A stretch of DNA of 64,000 nucleotides from Bacteroidaceae bacterium (GCA_017469925.1 JAFUFK010000023.1:62001-126000), one strand, 5' to 3'. Counted from the first letter of the stretch, positions 8,185-18,106 are shown. A program made the numbers and translations. Notes: generated by a model not told the origin, from the letters alone.

Positions 8185-11100
8185 CTAATCGTCCCCGTTT
8201 TCTTGTGCGGCGAAGTCGCGCGGAGCCACGCCAAAGTGTTTGCGGAAGACGGTGGAGAAGTAACCGAGATTCGAGAATCCGACGGTGTAGGCCACCTGAG
8301 TGATGTTGAGTTTCTGCTCGCGCAGCAGACGGGCGGCCTGCTCAAGTCGGATGTTGCGCACGAACTCGGTGACGGGCAAGCCGGTCATTTCCTTCATCTT
8401 GCGGTGGAGATGGGCACGGCTGATGCCAGCCTCGGAGCAGAGTTGCTCAACGCCAAAGTCGCTGTCAGCCAAATGGCGGTTGATGCTTTGCATGATGCGA
8501 TCCATCAAGGCCTCGTCGTTGCCACGCTGCTCGGGTACTTCGACACGTCCTACGGCCTCTTGCTGTACGCCGGAGTATCGGCCACGTAGTCGCTGGCGCT
8601 GGGCTATGAGGTTGCGCAGGGTGGCCAGCAGTTCAGTGGTGGTGAAAGGCTTTGCCAGATAGGCATCCGCTCCACGCTCCAGACCCTCGAGGCGGCTGCC
8701 GACGTCGGTCTTCGAGGTGAGCATGACGACGGGCAGATGGGCTATGCGCGGGTTGGTCTTGATGAGGCGCAGGAGGGTGAATCCGTCCATTTGTGGCATC
8801 ATGACGTCGGAAACGACAGCAGCGTAGGTACCCTCTTCGGCCGTAAGTAGTTGTTGCAGCGCTTGTCGTCCGTCGGGGGCGGTGCGGCAGCGGTAATGGG
8901 GGGCAAGTTGCGAAGCCACGTAGGCCGACAATTCAGTGTCGTCATCAACGAGCAGGATGACCCCCTTGCTTGTCGTAGCAGGTCGCGTCTCACTTTGACT
9001 CGGGCCCCCGGGTAATGGCTCGGCGACGAGGGAGGAAAGACCTGTCGAAAGCGGCAGTTCAACGATGAACTGACTACCGCTGACGCCGTCGTTGCGGTTC
9101 TGGGCGGTAATGGTGCCCTGGTGCATATCGACAATCATGCGGCAGAGATGCAGTCCGATGCCAGTGCCTGCGGATGTAGTGCCCTGATAGAAGCGGTCGA
9201 AGATGTGACCAATGGCCGTAGGCGAGATACCTGTTCCACTATCGGTGACGCTGAACTTGACGTGTTGTTCGTCGGTCGAGAGCTGAAGGGTGATTTCGCC
9301 TCCGTCTGGGGTGAACTTGAATGCGTTCGAAAGTAGGTTGGCTACCACCTTCTCTATCTGCTGCGGATCTACTTCGGCGTGGATGGGGCCGTCGGGATGG
9401 AGGAAACGGAAGTGTATGTTGTGTTCCTGTGCTGCAAAATCGTGCATGTGGCAGATGGCGACAATGAGGGCCGTCAGGTCGGTATCGACGGGATGAATCT
9501 GCATCTGTTGGCGGTCAATCTTACGCACGTCGAGTATCTGGTTGACGAGGGTCAGAATGCGCTGGGCATTGCGGTGGATGATATCGAGGTCGTTCTTGTC
9601 GGTGACATCTGTGGCGCGTTCTTTCAACTTCTCGAGGGGCGAGAGAATGAGGGTGAGTGGCGAACGGATGTCGTGGGTGGCATTGATGAGGAACTGCATC
9701 TTGTCTTCCTCGAACTGGCGACGCATGCGACGGCGGTAGGCTACGGATACAAGAGCCAACAGCGCGAGCACTGCAAGGGCGTAGAGCCAGTAGGCAAAGG
9801 TGGAACGCCACCAGGGCGGGCGCACCGTAATGACAAAGGTACGTACCGGAGTGTAGTTGCCTGCCTGTAAGGCGCGTACCCTAAGGCGGTAGTGGCCAGG
9901 GGCAAGGTGATTGAAGTCGATGGTGTTTTGTCCTCGTGGCGTCGATTGCCAGCGCGGTTCGTCAATGAGTTTATATTCGAAGACCACATCGGCAGCATCG
10001 GCAAAGTCTAGGAGTGAGAACTGGAGCTGGAAACTGGCATCGACGTAACTGAGCGATATTTCGTCACACTGGTCGAGGGGGTGCTTCATTACCAGTTGCC
10101 CATTACTCATAGTAAGTGTATTAGCCTGTTGCCCGGCAATGATGAGGCCGGTCAGGTGAACTGTGGCGCTAAGTGGGTGTGACTGGCGCAGGCTGTCAGG
10201 ATTGAAGAGGGCGATGCCGTCGGCTGTGCCAAGGAGTACGTATCCGTCGGTTGTATGAAGTCCTGCACCGACTACGAACTCGCGGGCCTTCAGCCCATTT
10301 GTGCCTACGTAGGCCGTGATGGTCTTTCGGTCGGGTATCCAGTGCCAGATACCTTCGTTAGTGCTTATCCAGAGGTCGCCATGGTTGTCTTCCGTAATAT
10401 AGCTGAAGGAATGGCCACGCAAAGGCTCTGTGCCTTCTTCGGGGTGAAGTCCCTCCTTGGCTGACCATCGTTGCAGTCCGCGTTCGGAACCCAACAGCAC
10501 ATCGCCGTTGCGCAGGGCACACAGGGCGGTGCAGGATTCGCGGTCGGCCAGTATGCGCCATCCGTTAGAGGCAAAGGAGTTTGTGCGTGGGTCATAGCAA
10601 CTGACGCCCGATGAAGTGGCAATCCACAGGCGACCACTGCGGTCGGCATCCAGAGCATAAATCCAGTCGTTGGCCAATCGGCCCCTATGCAAGGTGTCGG
10701 TATCGTACATGGTGAATCGCCGGAGTACGTTTCCAGTCTGTTTATCGATGATACTAAGACCTGCGCCATAGGTGGAGACGGCCAATTGTCCATTGGGCAT
10801 GTCGGCAAACGCATTGATGCGGTCGCCGACAAGTTGGGCCGCAAGGGTGGCTTGCCCATTGCTCGGATTATAACGCCAGACGGCATCGGTGGTGCCCAAC
10901 CAAAAGCGGCCCTCACCATCGCGGAAGAGAGTCTCGACGCCATGCGGGGCATTGGGGTGGGAGACGATGCGCCCCTCGGCATTGAATCCATACACCCCGT
11001 CTCCAGGAATCGTACACCATATCAGCGAGTCGTTGCCTTGGGCAATAGAGGATACGAAGGTGCCCGTCTCCTGTCCCTGGGCGGCGAAGCTCCAACTCTG

Positions 11101-12057
11101 GAACATCGGGTTCCGATGGAGGGGAATCAGGAGTACACCCTTTTGCTGACAGCCCACCCATAGGTTGCCTTGGGGGTCGAAGTAAACGAATGCTATACGG
11201 GCCCGGTTGAGATCGACACCGCTTACGAGTGCCGTGAAGCGCTGCATCTTCTGTTCACCCTTTGGCATCCAGTAGAGACCATCTCCGCGCGTACCTATAT
11301 AGACATTCCCTTCGGAGTCAGTGGCTGAACAAGTGAAATACGAGACCGGTGTCATCTGTAACTGGAAGGGAGATTGATGTCCCAGTTGGATGAACCCGTG
11401 CGGACAGAGGGCATAGACGTTACCTTCGTGTTCGAAAAAGTCGGTGGCCGCTCCGTATGGCGAATGATAGGTACTAATGGTGCCGTCGGCATGCCGACAG
11501 GTCAGTTGGCTATTGGCCCCGCTCTTCCAGATACAACCATCGGACGCTTGGAAAAGATGGTTGAAGTAAGAGTTGTCGTCCTCGGGGGCATAGCCGTCGA
11601 GGAGGGTAGCCTGAAGGTGATCCGCGTCGATTTCGTATAGGCCATAACCAGCCGTTCCAGCTAAAAGCCGGCCGTCGGTCAGCTGTAAGAGGCTGCTGAT
11701 GCGTGGTTCCCAATTGTTTGGGAACACCACGGGGTGGTAGGCTCCAGTGGCTTTGTCGTGGAGGAATAGCCCGCGTGATGTGCCTACCCATAGGCGGCCA
11801 TCCTTGGTCGAAAGCAGGGAAGACACATCGATGGCACGGAAATCGTCGGTCAGCGTGGTGCGCGAGGTGAAGTGGTAACCGTCGAAGCGGTTGAGGCCAT
11901 GTTCCGTACCAACCCAAAGCAGGCCGTCGGCATCCTGCTCGATGGTGGTTACCATGGAACTGGACAGACGGTCTGCTGCGAAGAACTGGCAGTTTTGGGC
12001 AGCGAGTGTTGTGCTTGCCAGTAAGGTTACGAATAGTACAAACTTCCGAAACATCAC
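8185..12057 (-). CDS. Hybrid two-component system sensor kinase/AraC response regulator (HTCS)
   Basis: A 1290-residue one-protein signalling system. A signal peptide (1-20) is followed by a periplasmic sensor of two seven-bladed propellers (about 25-650) and a Y_Y_Y domain (about 665-735). One membrane helix (about 742-762) leads to HisKA with phospho-acceptor His795 in NATHDIRSP, a HATPase domain (to about 1000), a receiver with Asp1083 in VVSDVMMPQMDG, and an AraC DNA-binding domain (about 1185-1290). Family knowledge: HTCSs bind oligosaccharides in the periplasm and activate neighbouring polysaccharide-degradation genes. It lies between the GH43 and GH5-GH43 genes and has its own promoter, which lacks the box found at the enzyme promoters. 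It is the best candidate to bind that box. Either ATG at 12057 or 12054 could be the start. Confidence 0.95.
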   Translation of the reverse strand: MMFRKFVLFVTLLASTTLAAQNCQFFAADRLSSSMVTTIEQDADGLLWVGTEHGLNRFDGYHFTSRTTLTDDFRAIDVSSLLSTKDGRLWVGTSRGLFLHDKATGAYHPVVFPNNWEPRISSLLQLTDGRLLAGTAGYGLYEIDADHLQATLLDGYAPEDDNSYFNHLFQASDGCIWKSGANSQLTCRHADGTISTYHSPYGAATDFFEHEGNVYALCPHGFIQLGHQSPFQLQMTPVSYFTCSATDSEGNVYIGTRGDGLYWMPKGEQKMQRFTALVSGVDLNRARIAFVYFDPQGNLWVGCQQKGVLLIPLHRNPMFQSWSFAAQGQETGTFVSSIAQGNDSLIWCTIPGDGVYGFNAEGRIVSHPNAPHGVETLFRDGEGRFWLGTTDAVWRYNPSNGQATLAAQLVGDRINAFADMPNGQLAVSTYGAGLSIIDKQTGNVLRRFTMYDTDTLHRGRLANDWIYALDADRSGRLWIATSSGVSCYDPRTNSFASNGWRILADRESCTALCALRNGDVLLGSERGLQRWSAKEGLHPEEGTEPLRGHSFSYITEDNHGDLWISTNEGIWHWIPDRKTITAYVGTNGLKAREFVVGAGLHTTDGYVLLGTADGIALFNPDSLRQSHPLSATVHLTGLIIAGQQANTLTMSNGQLVMKHPLDQCDEISLSYVDASFQLQFSLLDFADAADVVFEYKLIDEPRWQSTPRGQNTIDFNHLAPGHYRLRVRALQAGNYTPVRTFVITVRPPWWRSTFAYWLYALAVLALLALVSVAYRRRMRRQFEEDKMQFLINATHDIRSPLTLILSPLEKLKERATDVTDKNDLDIIHRNAQRILTLVNQILDVRKIDRQQMQIHPVDTDLTALIVAICHMHDFAAQEHNIHFRFLHPDGPIHAEVDPQQIEKVVANLLSNAFKFTPDGGEITLQLSTDEQHVKFSVTDSGTGISPTAIGHIFDRFYQGTTSAGTGIGLHLCRMIVDMHQGTITAQNRNDGVSGSQFIVELPLSTGLSSLVAEPLPGGPSQSETRPATTSKGVILLVDDDTELSAYVASQLAPHYRCRTAPDGRQALQQLLTAEEGTYAAVVSDVMMPQMDGFTLLRLIKTNPRIAHLPVVMLTSKTDVGSRLEGLERGADAYLAKPFTTTELLATLRNLIAQRQRLRGRYSGVQQEAVGRVEVPEQRGNDEALMDRIMQSINRHLADSDFGVEQLCSEAGISRAHLHRKMKEMTGLPVTEFVRNIRLEQAARLLREQKLNITQVAYTVGFSNLGYFSTVFRKHFGVAPRDFAAQENGDD

Positions 12058-12073
12058 AAGGATATTAGTATAG

Positions 12074-12103
12074 CAAAGTTAATACTTTTCGTTGGAAAAA
12101 CAA
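12074..12103 (-). promoter_or_regulatory. Promoter of the HTCS gene
   Basis: The minus strand reads TTG (12103-12101), exactly 19 bp, then TAACTTTG (12081-12074), a full match to the Bacteroidetes consensus. The leader is about 10-15 nt. No GTYYCA direct repeat sits upstream, so expression is probably independent of the neighbouring enzyme regulon. Confidence 0.75.
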
Positions 12104-12120
12104 ACATTTCTCTCGTTAAA

Positions 12121-15100
12121 TTAGCGAACGAGCACTTTTCGTGTGCGGTTATTGCCGTTGCTCAGGTACTCGCGGACGAGGATGATGCGACCACGTTGCG
12201 GAGTTTCTACCTTGCGTCCGTCGGGCGTGAAGTACTCGGTGCGCAGTATGGTGGCACGGTCGGCGTCGGCCGACTGGATGGCGTCCTCGCTCGTCACGGT
12301 TACGGCCAATTTGGCCACGCGAGTCGTCCCCTTGTCGTCGGTGAAGGTGGCCGTGAGGGTGGCCTTACCGATGGCCTTGCCCACGACCTCACCGTCCTCG
12401 AAGGTGGCTACGGCGGGCTTATTGCTCTTCACGGTCACGAGTTCGGTCACGTCTCGATGATAACCAGTCTTGCCGATGGCGAAGAAGTTGACGGGCTTGC
12501 GTACGCCAGGCTGTGTTGTTATGCTGGCAGGATCAGAAACGAGGTCGGTCATCTCCAGGTCCTCGGGTGACAGCATGTCGAGGGTGCCGGGAGCGTAGTA
12601 GAGTTCCTCGGAGAACTCGCCGGGTTCGGTAGAGAACCAGTCGATATCAACGTAGCCACCGTTCTGTTTCGTGGCATAGTTGAAGAGGTAGAAGCGTTGA
12701 CCGACAAAAATCTTCAGCGTATAGCGCATGTTCAGGTCGGTGCCGAAGTGTGTCCAAGTCTTGTTGTCCAGACTATAGTAGAAGCGGGCAATCTTGGTGC
12801 CATAGTTCACGATGGTACGCAGGTAGATGGTATCGGCATCGATAACGTCGCCCAGTGTCTCCTCCGTTTGATACACATCGTCCTGGTTCGTGGACCAGTT
12901 GTGCTCGGAATATTCGCTGCGACGGGAGTAGAGACGACGCTCGCCGTCCTCCATCTTCACACCAATCAAGGCATAGGGATCTTGGAATACGGCCAAGCCA
13001 GCCACGTCGCCGTCTATCATGCCGCCGATGGCCATCTTCACGGTCCCGTAGCTATCAACCACTTTATTGGATGCTACGTTGGCTGCCGAGTATCCCAGGA
13101 TGCGCTGTGTCAGAGAGTTGCGGGCCTGCATCAGGTCTTCGGCAATGCCTGTGGTCTTCAGTCGGAGCCAACCATGATACATACTCCATGCCTCGTCGTC
13201 GGGATTGTGGTTCCAAGCCCACTGCATGCCGAAGCGCTGACCTGCGAAAGGTTCGTTGGTGGGCAAGTAGGTCTTGGGCCATGTGGTGCCTACGTTGGGC
13301 TTGCGATAGCCACGGCTGTTTGCCGAAACGTCCTTGCCGTTGTTGCCGATGATGGGCCAGTCTTCCTGCCAGGTGACGGGCTCCAGATAAGGAATGCGGC
13401 CGATGGCTCCGGCATCGCGGAAGAGTATGGTCCACCACTCGCCGGTCTGTGTCTCCACGAGTCCGCCCTGATGGATGCTCTGTTTCTCGAATACGCGTCC
13501 GTCGTGCTCCTCATAGGGCCCGAAGGGCGATGTAGCGCGGAAGATGGTCTGCGAACCTTCGGTGCCGCCGTAGGTGGCGTAGATGTAGTAATAGTTGCCG
13601 ATATGGTACATGTGCGAGCCTTCGAGACCATTGCCATTCTCGCTGACAACGACGTCCTTCAGCGACTTGAAGTCCTTGTTCGGGTCAACCTGTGATACCG
13701 TGATACGGTCGATGCCATGAGCCACATAGACATTCCCGTCGTCGTCGAACAGGAAACCTGAGTCGTAATAGAATCCATCAATCTTTTTTATGCTCCACGT
13801 CCCTTCCGGGTCGGAAGTGGTCAGCATGAAGTCGCCTCCGTCGTCACCAAAAGAGATGAAGTTGAGGTAGAACTTTCCCTTGTAGTACTTCAGACTGGGC
13901 GCCCACTGACCGCCGGCATAGTGGTTCTTTCCGTTCTTCAGGTTGAAGGCGTCGCTGTCGGCAATCTTCTCAAGCGGGTTGCAGCAGTATTCCCAGTTCA
14001 CGAGGTCGCGGCTCTTGAAGATGGTCACGCCGGGGAAGTGGAACATCGTCGTTGTGGCCAGGTAGTACCAGTCTTCGACGCGGATGATGTCGGGGTCGGG
14101 ACCGTCACCGTTGATGATGGGGTTGATAAACTGCCCGTTGCCTTGGTCGGCCGTCCACTGACGGGTAAACTCGGGTCGGGGCTGTTTCTCCTTGGCCCAT
14201 TCGGCGTACCAGTCGAAGCAGGCTTTGGCACAAGCTTCCGGTTCGCCACCGTAGGAGGGAACCACCGTCTTGTAGTTCGAATTGGCATAGGTGTCCCAGT
14301 CGAAGTAGCAGTGCGAGCCGGAGAGGGTCATGGAGATGTTGCCAAAGTAGTCGTGCAGTTTCTTGTAGCAGATGCCCCACTTCGATGTTGACCCCGTTGA
14401 CCACGTACCCATGTTGGGCTGTACCCACTGGCCGTGTTCGTTATAGTGGCCTTCCTTGGTGGGGTCTTCGGGGCTCCAGTCAATCTCGGTGATGACGATG
14501 GGGTTGGTATCAACTACGGGTACGGCCTCGTGGAACTGGCGGATAAGGTCGTCGGGGTCGGCATGCGAGTCGCTGCAACCATACCATCCCGTGTAGTCGT
14601 GGACGGCGTAGCCGATGTTGTAGCCTGTGATGGGGTACTTGGCATAACTGCGGTAGTTGCTCTGCCAGCCGGTGCCGGGAATCCAGATGATGCCGGTGAA
14701 GCCGTTCTCGCGAATCTTATCGACGATGGGCTGGAAGTAGTCATGCAGGGCCTTGTCGCTGCTATTGCCATTCTCGTCCTTCAGGTTCACAGGCTCGTTG
14801 GCCAGTTCGAGGCTGAGCCAGCCTGCGGCGGCACGGACATTGGCATTGCGCGAGACAATGTCCCAGACCTCCATCAGATACTGCTGATAGTAGTCGCCCA
14901 CCTTCAGGTTGCCAGGGCAGACGCCTGGCGGGCGCATGATGACGTACATGCCGTGGTTCATGGCGCGGCGTGCGATGGGGTAGTAGAGCGAGTTGAGGTA
15001 CTTGCTCAGGCGTGTGGGGTTGAAGTGTTTGATGTCGGCCTCGCCACTTGCATCTGATGGCTGGGCCGTAGCCGGTTCATAGGTGTAGTTGTTGTCGTTG

Positions 15101-15414
15101 GTCCAGCAGCAATCCAGATGCAGGCGGAACAGGTTGCAGTAGGCACCCTGTGCGGTGTCGGTGGCAGCCTTGAAGATGCGGTCGAAGTAGGTGATACAGC
15201 TGCTTACCGTGTTGTCGTTGCAGGCGTTGCCCCAGCGGTTTTGGTTGAAGTAGGGGCTGGGGGTGTCCATGAAACCGTGCAGGACGACGGGATTGTTGTG
15301 CGTATCGACCAGTTGGTTACCCTGTACGCGGATGGGGGTAATGGTGCCGAACTGAGCCTTCGCCGCAAAGGGCAGGCAGCAGATGGCGGCCAGAAGTAAT
15401 AGTTGTCTTTTCAT
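12121..15414 (-). CDS. GH5-GH43 fusion glycosidase with Ig-like domain and T9SS-like tail
   Basis: A 1097-residue secreted two-enzyme protein. The signal peptide is 1-20. A GH5 barrel spans about 25-415, with acid/base Glu207 in ELANEPVN and nucleophile Glu310 in IVITEIDW. A GH43 propeller follows at about 430-720 (base Asp440 in GDGPDPDI), with the beta-sandwich seen after the propeller in GH43 beta-xylosidases (about 725-940). A Big_2-like Ig domain lies at about 955-1040. The last 50 residues (EYFTPDGRKVETPQRG and a basic end) resemble a type A T9SS sorting tail. An endo-acting GH5 joined to an exo-acting GH43 suggests attack on backbone and side groups of one substrate, perhaps arabinoxylan; the GH5 subfamily and substrate are not determined. 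It has its own promoter with the shared operator at 15488-15516. Confidence 0.92.
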   Translation of the reverse strand: MKRQLLLLAAICCLPFAAKAQFGTITPIRVQGNQLVDTHNNPVVLHGFMDTPSPYFNQNRWGNACNDNTVSSCITYFDRIFKAATDTAQGAYCNLFRLHLDCCWTNDNNYTYEPATAQPSDASGEADIKHFNPTRLSKYLNSLYYPIARRAMNHGMYVIMRPPGVCPGNLKVGDYYQQYLMEVWDIVSRNANVRAAAGWLSLELANEPVNLKDENGNSSDKALHDYFQPIVDKIRENGFTGIIWIPGTGWQSNYRSYAKYPITGYNIGYAVHDYTGWYGCSDSHADPDDLIRQFHEAVPVVDTNPIVITEIDWSPEDPTKEGHYNEHGQWVQPNMGTWSTGSTSKWGICYKKLHDYFGNISMTLSGSHCYFDWDTYANSNYKTVVPSYGGEPEACAKACFDWYAEWAKEKQPRPEFTRQWTADQGNGQFINPIINGDGPDPDIIRVEDWYYLATTTMFHFPGVTIFKSRDLVNWEYCCNPLEKIADSDAFNLKNGKNHYAGGQWAPSLKYYKGKFYLNFISFGDDGGDFMLTTSDPEGTWSIKKIDGFYYDSGFLFDDDGNVYVAHGIDRITVSQVDPNKDFKSLKDVVVSENGNGLEGSHMYHIGNYYYIYATYGGTEGSQTIFRATSPFGPYEEHDGRVFEKQSIHQGGLVETQTGEWWTILFRDAGAIGRIPYLEPVTWQEDWPIIGNNGKDVSANSRGYRKPNVGTTWPKTYLPTNEPFAGQRFGMQWAWNHNPDDEAWSMYHGWLRLKTTGIAEDLMQARNSLTQRILGYSAANVASNKVVDSYGTVKMAIGGMIDGDVAGLAVFQDPYALIGVKMEDGERRLYSRRSEYSEHNWSTNQDDVYQTEETLGDVIDADTIYLRTIVNYGTKIARFYYSLDNKTWTHFGTDLNMRYTLKIFVGQRFYLFNYATKQNGGYVDIDWFSTEPGEFSEELYYAPGTLDMLSPEDLEMTDLVSDPASITTQPGVRKPVNFFAIGKTGYHRDVTELVTVKSNKPAVATFEDGEVVGKAIGKATLTATFTDDKGTTRVAKLAVTVTSEDAIQSADADRATILRTEYFTPDGRKVETPQRGRIILVREYLSNGNNRTRKVLVR

Positions 15415-15448
15415 CTCGTTTGGTTAGTTTTGATTCGTTTCGACGAGG

Positions 15449-15456
15449 CAAAGTTA
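15449..15456 (-). promoter_or_regulatory. -7 element of the GH5-GH43 gene
   Basis: The minus strand reads TAACTTTG, 35 bp before the start codon. No TTG is found at the -33 position, which fits an activator-dependent promoter using the box at 15488-15516. Confidence 0.6.
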
Positions 15457-15487
15457 CTCACACATGCGCGAACGCCTGTACATACAT

Positions 15488-15516
15488 GTTTCAAATATTT
15501 ACACGATTGTCTCACA
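15488..15516 (-). promoter_or_regulatory. Putative operator, copy 3
   Basis: On the plus strand GTTTCAAATATTT, 8 bp, GTCTCACA. It matches 15 of the 21 fixed positions of copy 1, keeps the 21-bp half-site spacing (15488 and 15509), and starts exactly 32 bp beyond the edge of the -7 element. Confidence 0.6.
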
Positions 15517-15593
15517 AAGAAAAAGAACCGCCGAAACTCACGTTCAGGCGATTCCCCAAAAACCAACTAATATTAACTTAACTAACAAATATG

Positions 15594-16559
15594 TCATTTC
15601 AGGTGTAGGCTGCCGTCGGCCTCATAGACCAGTTCGGCAACCTTGATGCTTCGCAGCCACGTGCGTCCGCCGGAGGGCACGCTGTCGTGGTGGAAGAGGA
15701 ACCATCGTCCGCGCCACTCCACGATGCTGTGGTGGGTGGTCCAGCCGACGACCGGTTGCAGCAGTTCGCCGCGGAAGCGGAAGGGCCCATAGGGCGACGT
15801 GCTGGTGGCATAGCAGAGCAGATGGCTGTCGCCCGTGGAGTAGGAGAAGTAGTAGATGCCGTTGCGCTTGTGCATCCACGATGCTTCGAAGAAGCGATGC
15901 GGGTCGTCGGCACGCAGGGGGTTGCCCTCGTCGTCGGTAATTACGACGGGCCGGGGCTCTTCGGCAAACTGCAGTGTGGCCATGTCCATCTTGGCCACGC
16001 GGGCAGGCAGGGCGGGCTCGCTGCCTTCGGGCAGGTGGGCCTTTTCCAGTGCGCGATTGTCGTGGTAGCGCTGCAACTGGCCGCCCCACAGGCCACCGAA
16101 GTAGATGTAAACCTCGTGGTCGTCGTCCTTGAAGGCACAGGGGTCGATGCTATAGCTGCCGCGGATGGGGTCGGGCAGGGGCAGGAACGGTCCTTCGGGG
16201 CGCTCGGCTACGGCCACGCCCAGGTGGAAGGTGTCGTTCTTGTCCTTCAGACTATAGATGAGGTAGTACTGTCCGTCGTACTCTACCACGTCGTTGTCCC
16301 ATAGTTGCCGGCCGGCCCAGGGGATGTCTTCGACGTCCAGTATCTTGCCCAGGTCGGTGGCCTCTGGCTGGTCGGGGGCGTCGAGTCGTAGCACGTGATA
16401 GTCGCGCATGTCGAAGTGGTCGCCGTTGTCGTTCTCGGGAATGCCACTCTCGCGGTCGTGCGAGGGATAGATATAGAGGTGGTCGCCAAAGACGTGGGCC
16501 GAGGGGTCGGCCATGTAGCCACTGGGGAAGAGGTAGCGTGCTTTGTTCTGTTCTGTCAT
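15594..16559 (-). CDS. Cytoplasmic GH43 glycosidase (beta-xylosidase/arabinofuranosidase type)
   Basis: A 321-residue single-domain GH43 enzyme without a signal peptide (starts MTEQNKARYLFPSGYMADPS), so it should act in the cytoplasm. The propeller carries the base Asp in MADPSAHV, the pKa-modulating Asp in SIDPCAF and the acid Glu in FFEASWMH. It begins 40 bp after the GPH symporter gene and is almost certainly co-transcribed with it. The pair makes sense as import followed by hydrolysis of short xylo- or arabino-oligosaccharides to monosaccharides. Length and lack of accessory modules fit the compact intracellular GH43 group. Exact specificity is not determined. Confidence 0.92.
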   Translation of the reverse strand: MTEQNKARYLFPSGYMADPSAHVFGDHLYIYPSHDRESGIPENDNGDHFDMRDYHVLRLDAPDQPEATDLGKILDVEDIPWAGRQLWDNDVVEYDGQYYLIYSLKDKNDTFHLGVAVAERPEGPFLPLPDPIRGSYSIDPCAFKDDDHEVYIYFGGLWGGQLQRYHDNRALEKAHLPEGSEPALPARVAKMDMATLQFAEEPRPVVITDDEGNPLRADDPHRFFEASWMHKRNGIYYFSYSTGDSHLLCYATSTSPYGPFRFRGELLQPVVGWTTHHSIVEWRGRWFLFHHDSVPSGGRTWLRSIKVAELVYEADGSLHLK

Positions 16560-16599
16560 GGTTCAAAAAGTTTCAATTTTGCGCGGTTTCATCGAAGAT

Positions 16600-18078
16600 T
16601 TATGCTTGTTGCAGGGTGCGGCGGTGGGCCAGTTCGGCCTGCATGCGCTCGTTATACGATTTGCTGATGGGGTAGAAGAGCAGTGCCACGACGCCGATGG
16701 CGAAGAGCAGTGCCGGTACGAGGCTCGAGACGAGCCGGATGCCCTCTATTGCCGATGTGCTCTGTACGAGACCTGCGCCCGATGCGTAGCCAAAGGCCGA
16801 GAGGATAAGTCCGGCAAACGCGCCGCCCAGGCCAAGGCCAGCCTTCAGGGCGAAGACGACGCCCGAGAAGCAGAAGCCCGTGGCGCGGCGGTAGTTGACG
16901 TACTCGATGTGGTCGGCCACGTCGCCAATCATGGCCCAGAGCAAGGGCACCGTGGGGGCGTAGGCCAGCGACTTGAGGATGCACAGGACGAACATCGAGG
17001 ACACGTCGGCGGGCTCGGGCAGCCAGAACATGGCCGTGAAGATGGCCGTCAGCGAGAGGCATACGATGAACGTAGCCTTCTTTCCGAAGCGGTTGGCCAG
17101 GAAGTTGGAGAGCAGCACTACGCCGGCAAACTGTACCAGGGCCCCTACCATGTTGAATAGCGAGAATCCGATGGCATAGGCGTCGGCCTCGCTCTGGGCG
17201 ATGAGGTTGAAGGTGCGCAGTACGGCCGAGCCGCCTCCGTCGGGGCGTACGAGGCCCCATTCGTTGAGGAACTCGTAGAGTGCGCGCTGATCGACGTAGT
17301 TCTGGAAGTAGAAGCTCATGGCCGAGCCCCACATGGCCAGGGTGATGAAGACGAAGAGCGTCAGTACGAACATCGAGCGCCAGGGCACGTTGCTCAGGAG
17401 TTCCTGTACGTCCTTGCGTATGTTCATCTCCTGCTGTGGCGGGGGCGCGATGCGCTCGCGGGCCGACAGGAAGGTGATGATGAAGCAGACCATGCAGATG
17501 GCGGCGTAGAGGCCGATGGTGCAGAGCCATCCGTGGCCTTCGTCGCCGTGTCCGAACTTCGACACGAGGGGCAGTGTCAGGCCCTGTACTACGAACTGGG
17601 CGATGGTGCTGCCGACGAAGCGGATGCTGGTGATGCTGGTGCGCTCGCGGATGTCGCCCGTCATGACACCGCCCAGGGCGGAGTAGGGGGTATTGTTGAA
17701 GCTGTACATCGTCATCAGCAACACGTACGACAGGGTGGCGTAGAGGGCTACGAGGCTCTTGTTCTCGATGCCGGGATTCCAGAAGGCCAGCACGTAGAAG
17801 ACGCAGAAGGGCAGTGCGGTCCACAACACCCAGGGACGATACTTGCCCCAGCGGGTCTGTGTGCGGTCGGTCAGGATGCCGACGGCGGGGTCAACAAAGG
17901 CATCGACGATGCGGGCAATGAGCAGCACCGAACCGGCCACGGCTCCGTCCAGCCCGAAGATGTCGGTATAGAACTTCAGCTGGAAAATCATCATCATCTG
18001 GAACACCAGATTGGCGGCCACGTCGCCCATCGAGTAGCCCACCTTTTCGCTAAATCTCACTTTTCCGCTCTGTGTCAT
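16600..18078 (-). CDS. GPH-family sugar:cation symporter (MFS superfamily)
   Basis: A 492-residue integral membrane protein with about 12 hydrophobic helices. The N-terminus KVGYSMGDVAANLVFQMMM and the segment VDAFVDPAVGILTDRTQTRWGKYRPW are typical of the glycoside-pentoside-hexuronide family (MelB, XylP, YicJ types), which couple sugar uptake to H+ or Na+. It is first gene of a two-gene operon with the cytoplasmic GH43, so the likely cargo is a short xyloside or arabinoside. The start is the ATG at 18076-18078, 29 bp after the -7 element. Its promoter carries the box shared with the two secreted-enzyme promoters, which ties uptake to extracellular degradation. Substrate is inferred from context only. 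Confidence 0.92.
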   Translation of the reverse strand: MTQSGKVRFSEKVGYSMGDVAANLVFQMMMIFQLKFYTDIFGLDGAVAGSVLLIARIVDAFVDPAVGILTDRTQTRWGKYRPWVLWTALPFCVFYVLAFWNPGIENKSLVALYATLSYVLLMTMYSFNNTPYSALGGVMTGDIRERTSITSIRFVGSTIAQFVVQGLTLPLVSKFGHGDEGHGWLCTIGLYAAICMVCFIITFLSARERIAPPPQQEMNIRKDVQELLSNVPWRSMFVLTLFVFITLAMWGSAMSFYFQNYVDQRALYEFLNEWGLVRPDGGGSAVLRTFNLIAQSEADAYAIGFSLFNMVGALVQFAGVVLLSNFLANRFGKKATFIVCLSLTAIFTAMFWLPEPADVSSMFVLCILKSLAYAPTVPLLWAMIGDVADHIEYVNYRRATGFCFSGVVFALKAGLGLGGAFAGLILSAFGYASGAGLVQSTSAIEGIRLVSSLVPALLFAIGVVALLFYPISKSYNERMQAELAHRRTLQQA

Positions 18079-18106
18079 TTTGGCGTCGTTTTTACGTTTT
18101 CTGCTG

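Noticed and set aside
8025-8345. N-terminal extension of the tandem GH43 reading frame up to 8345
   Set aside because: It would cover the promoter, the operator and the end of the HTCS gene, and the translated extension has no signal peptide at its start; MKKRLLLGL at 8018 is a proper signal peptide.
935-18078. A classical polysaccharide utilisation locus with SusC/SusD
   Set aside because: No SusC- or SusD-like gene is present; the only TonB-dependent receptor is at 39.8-41.9 kb and does not resemble SusC.
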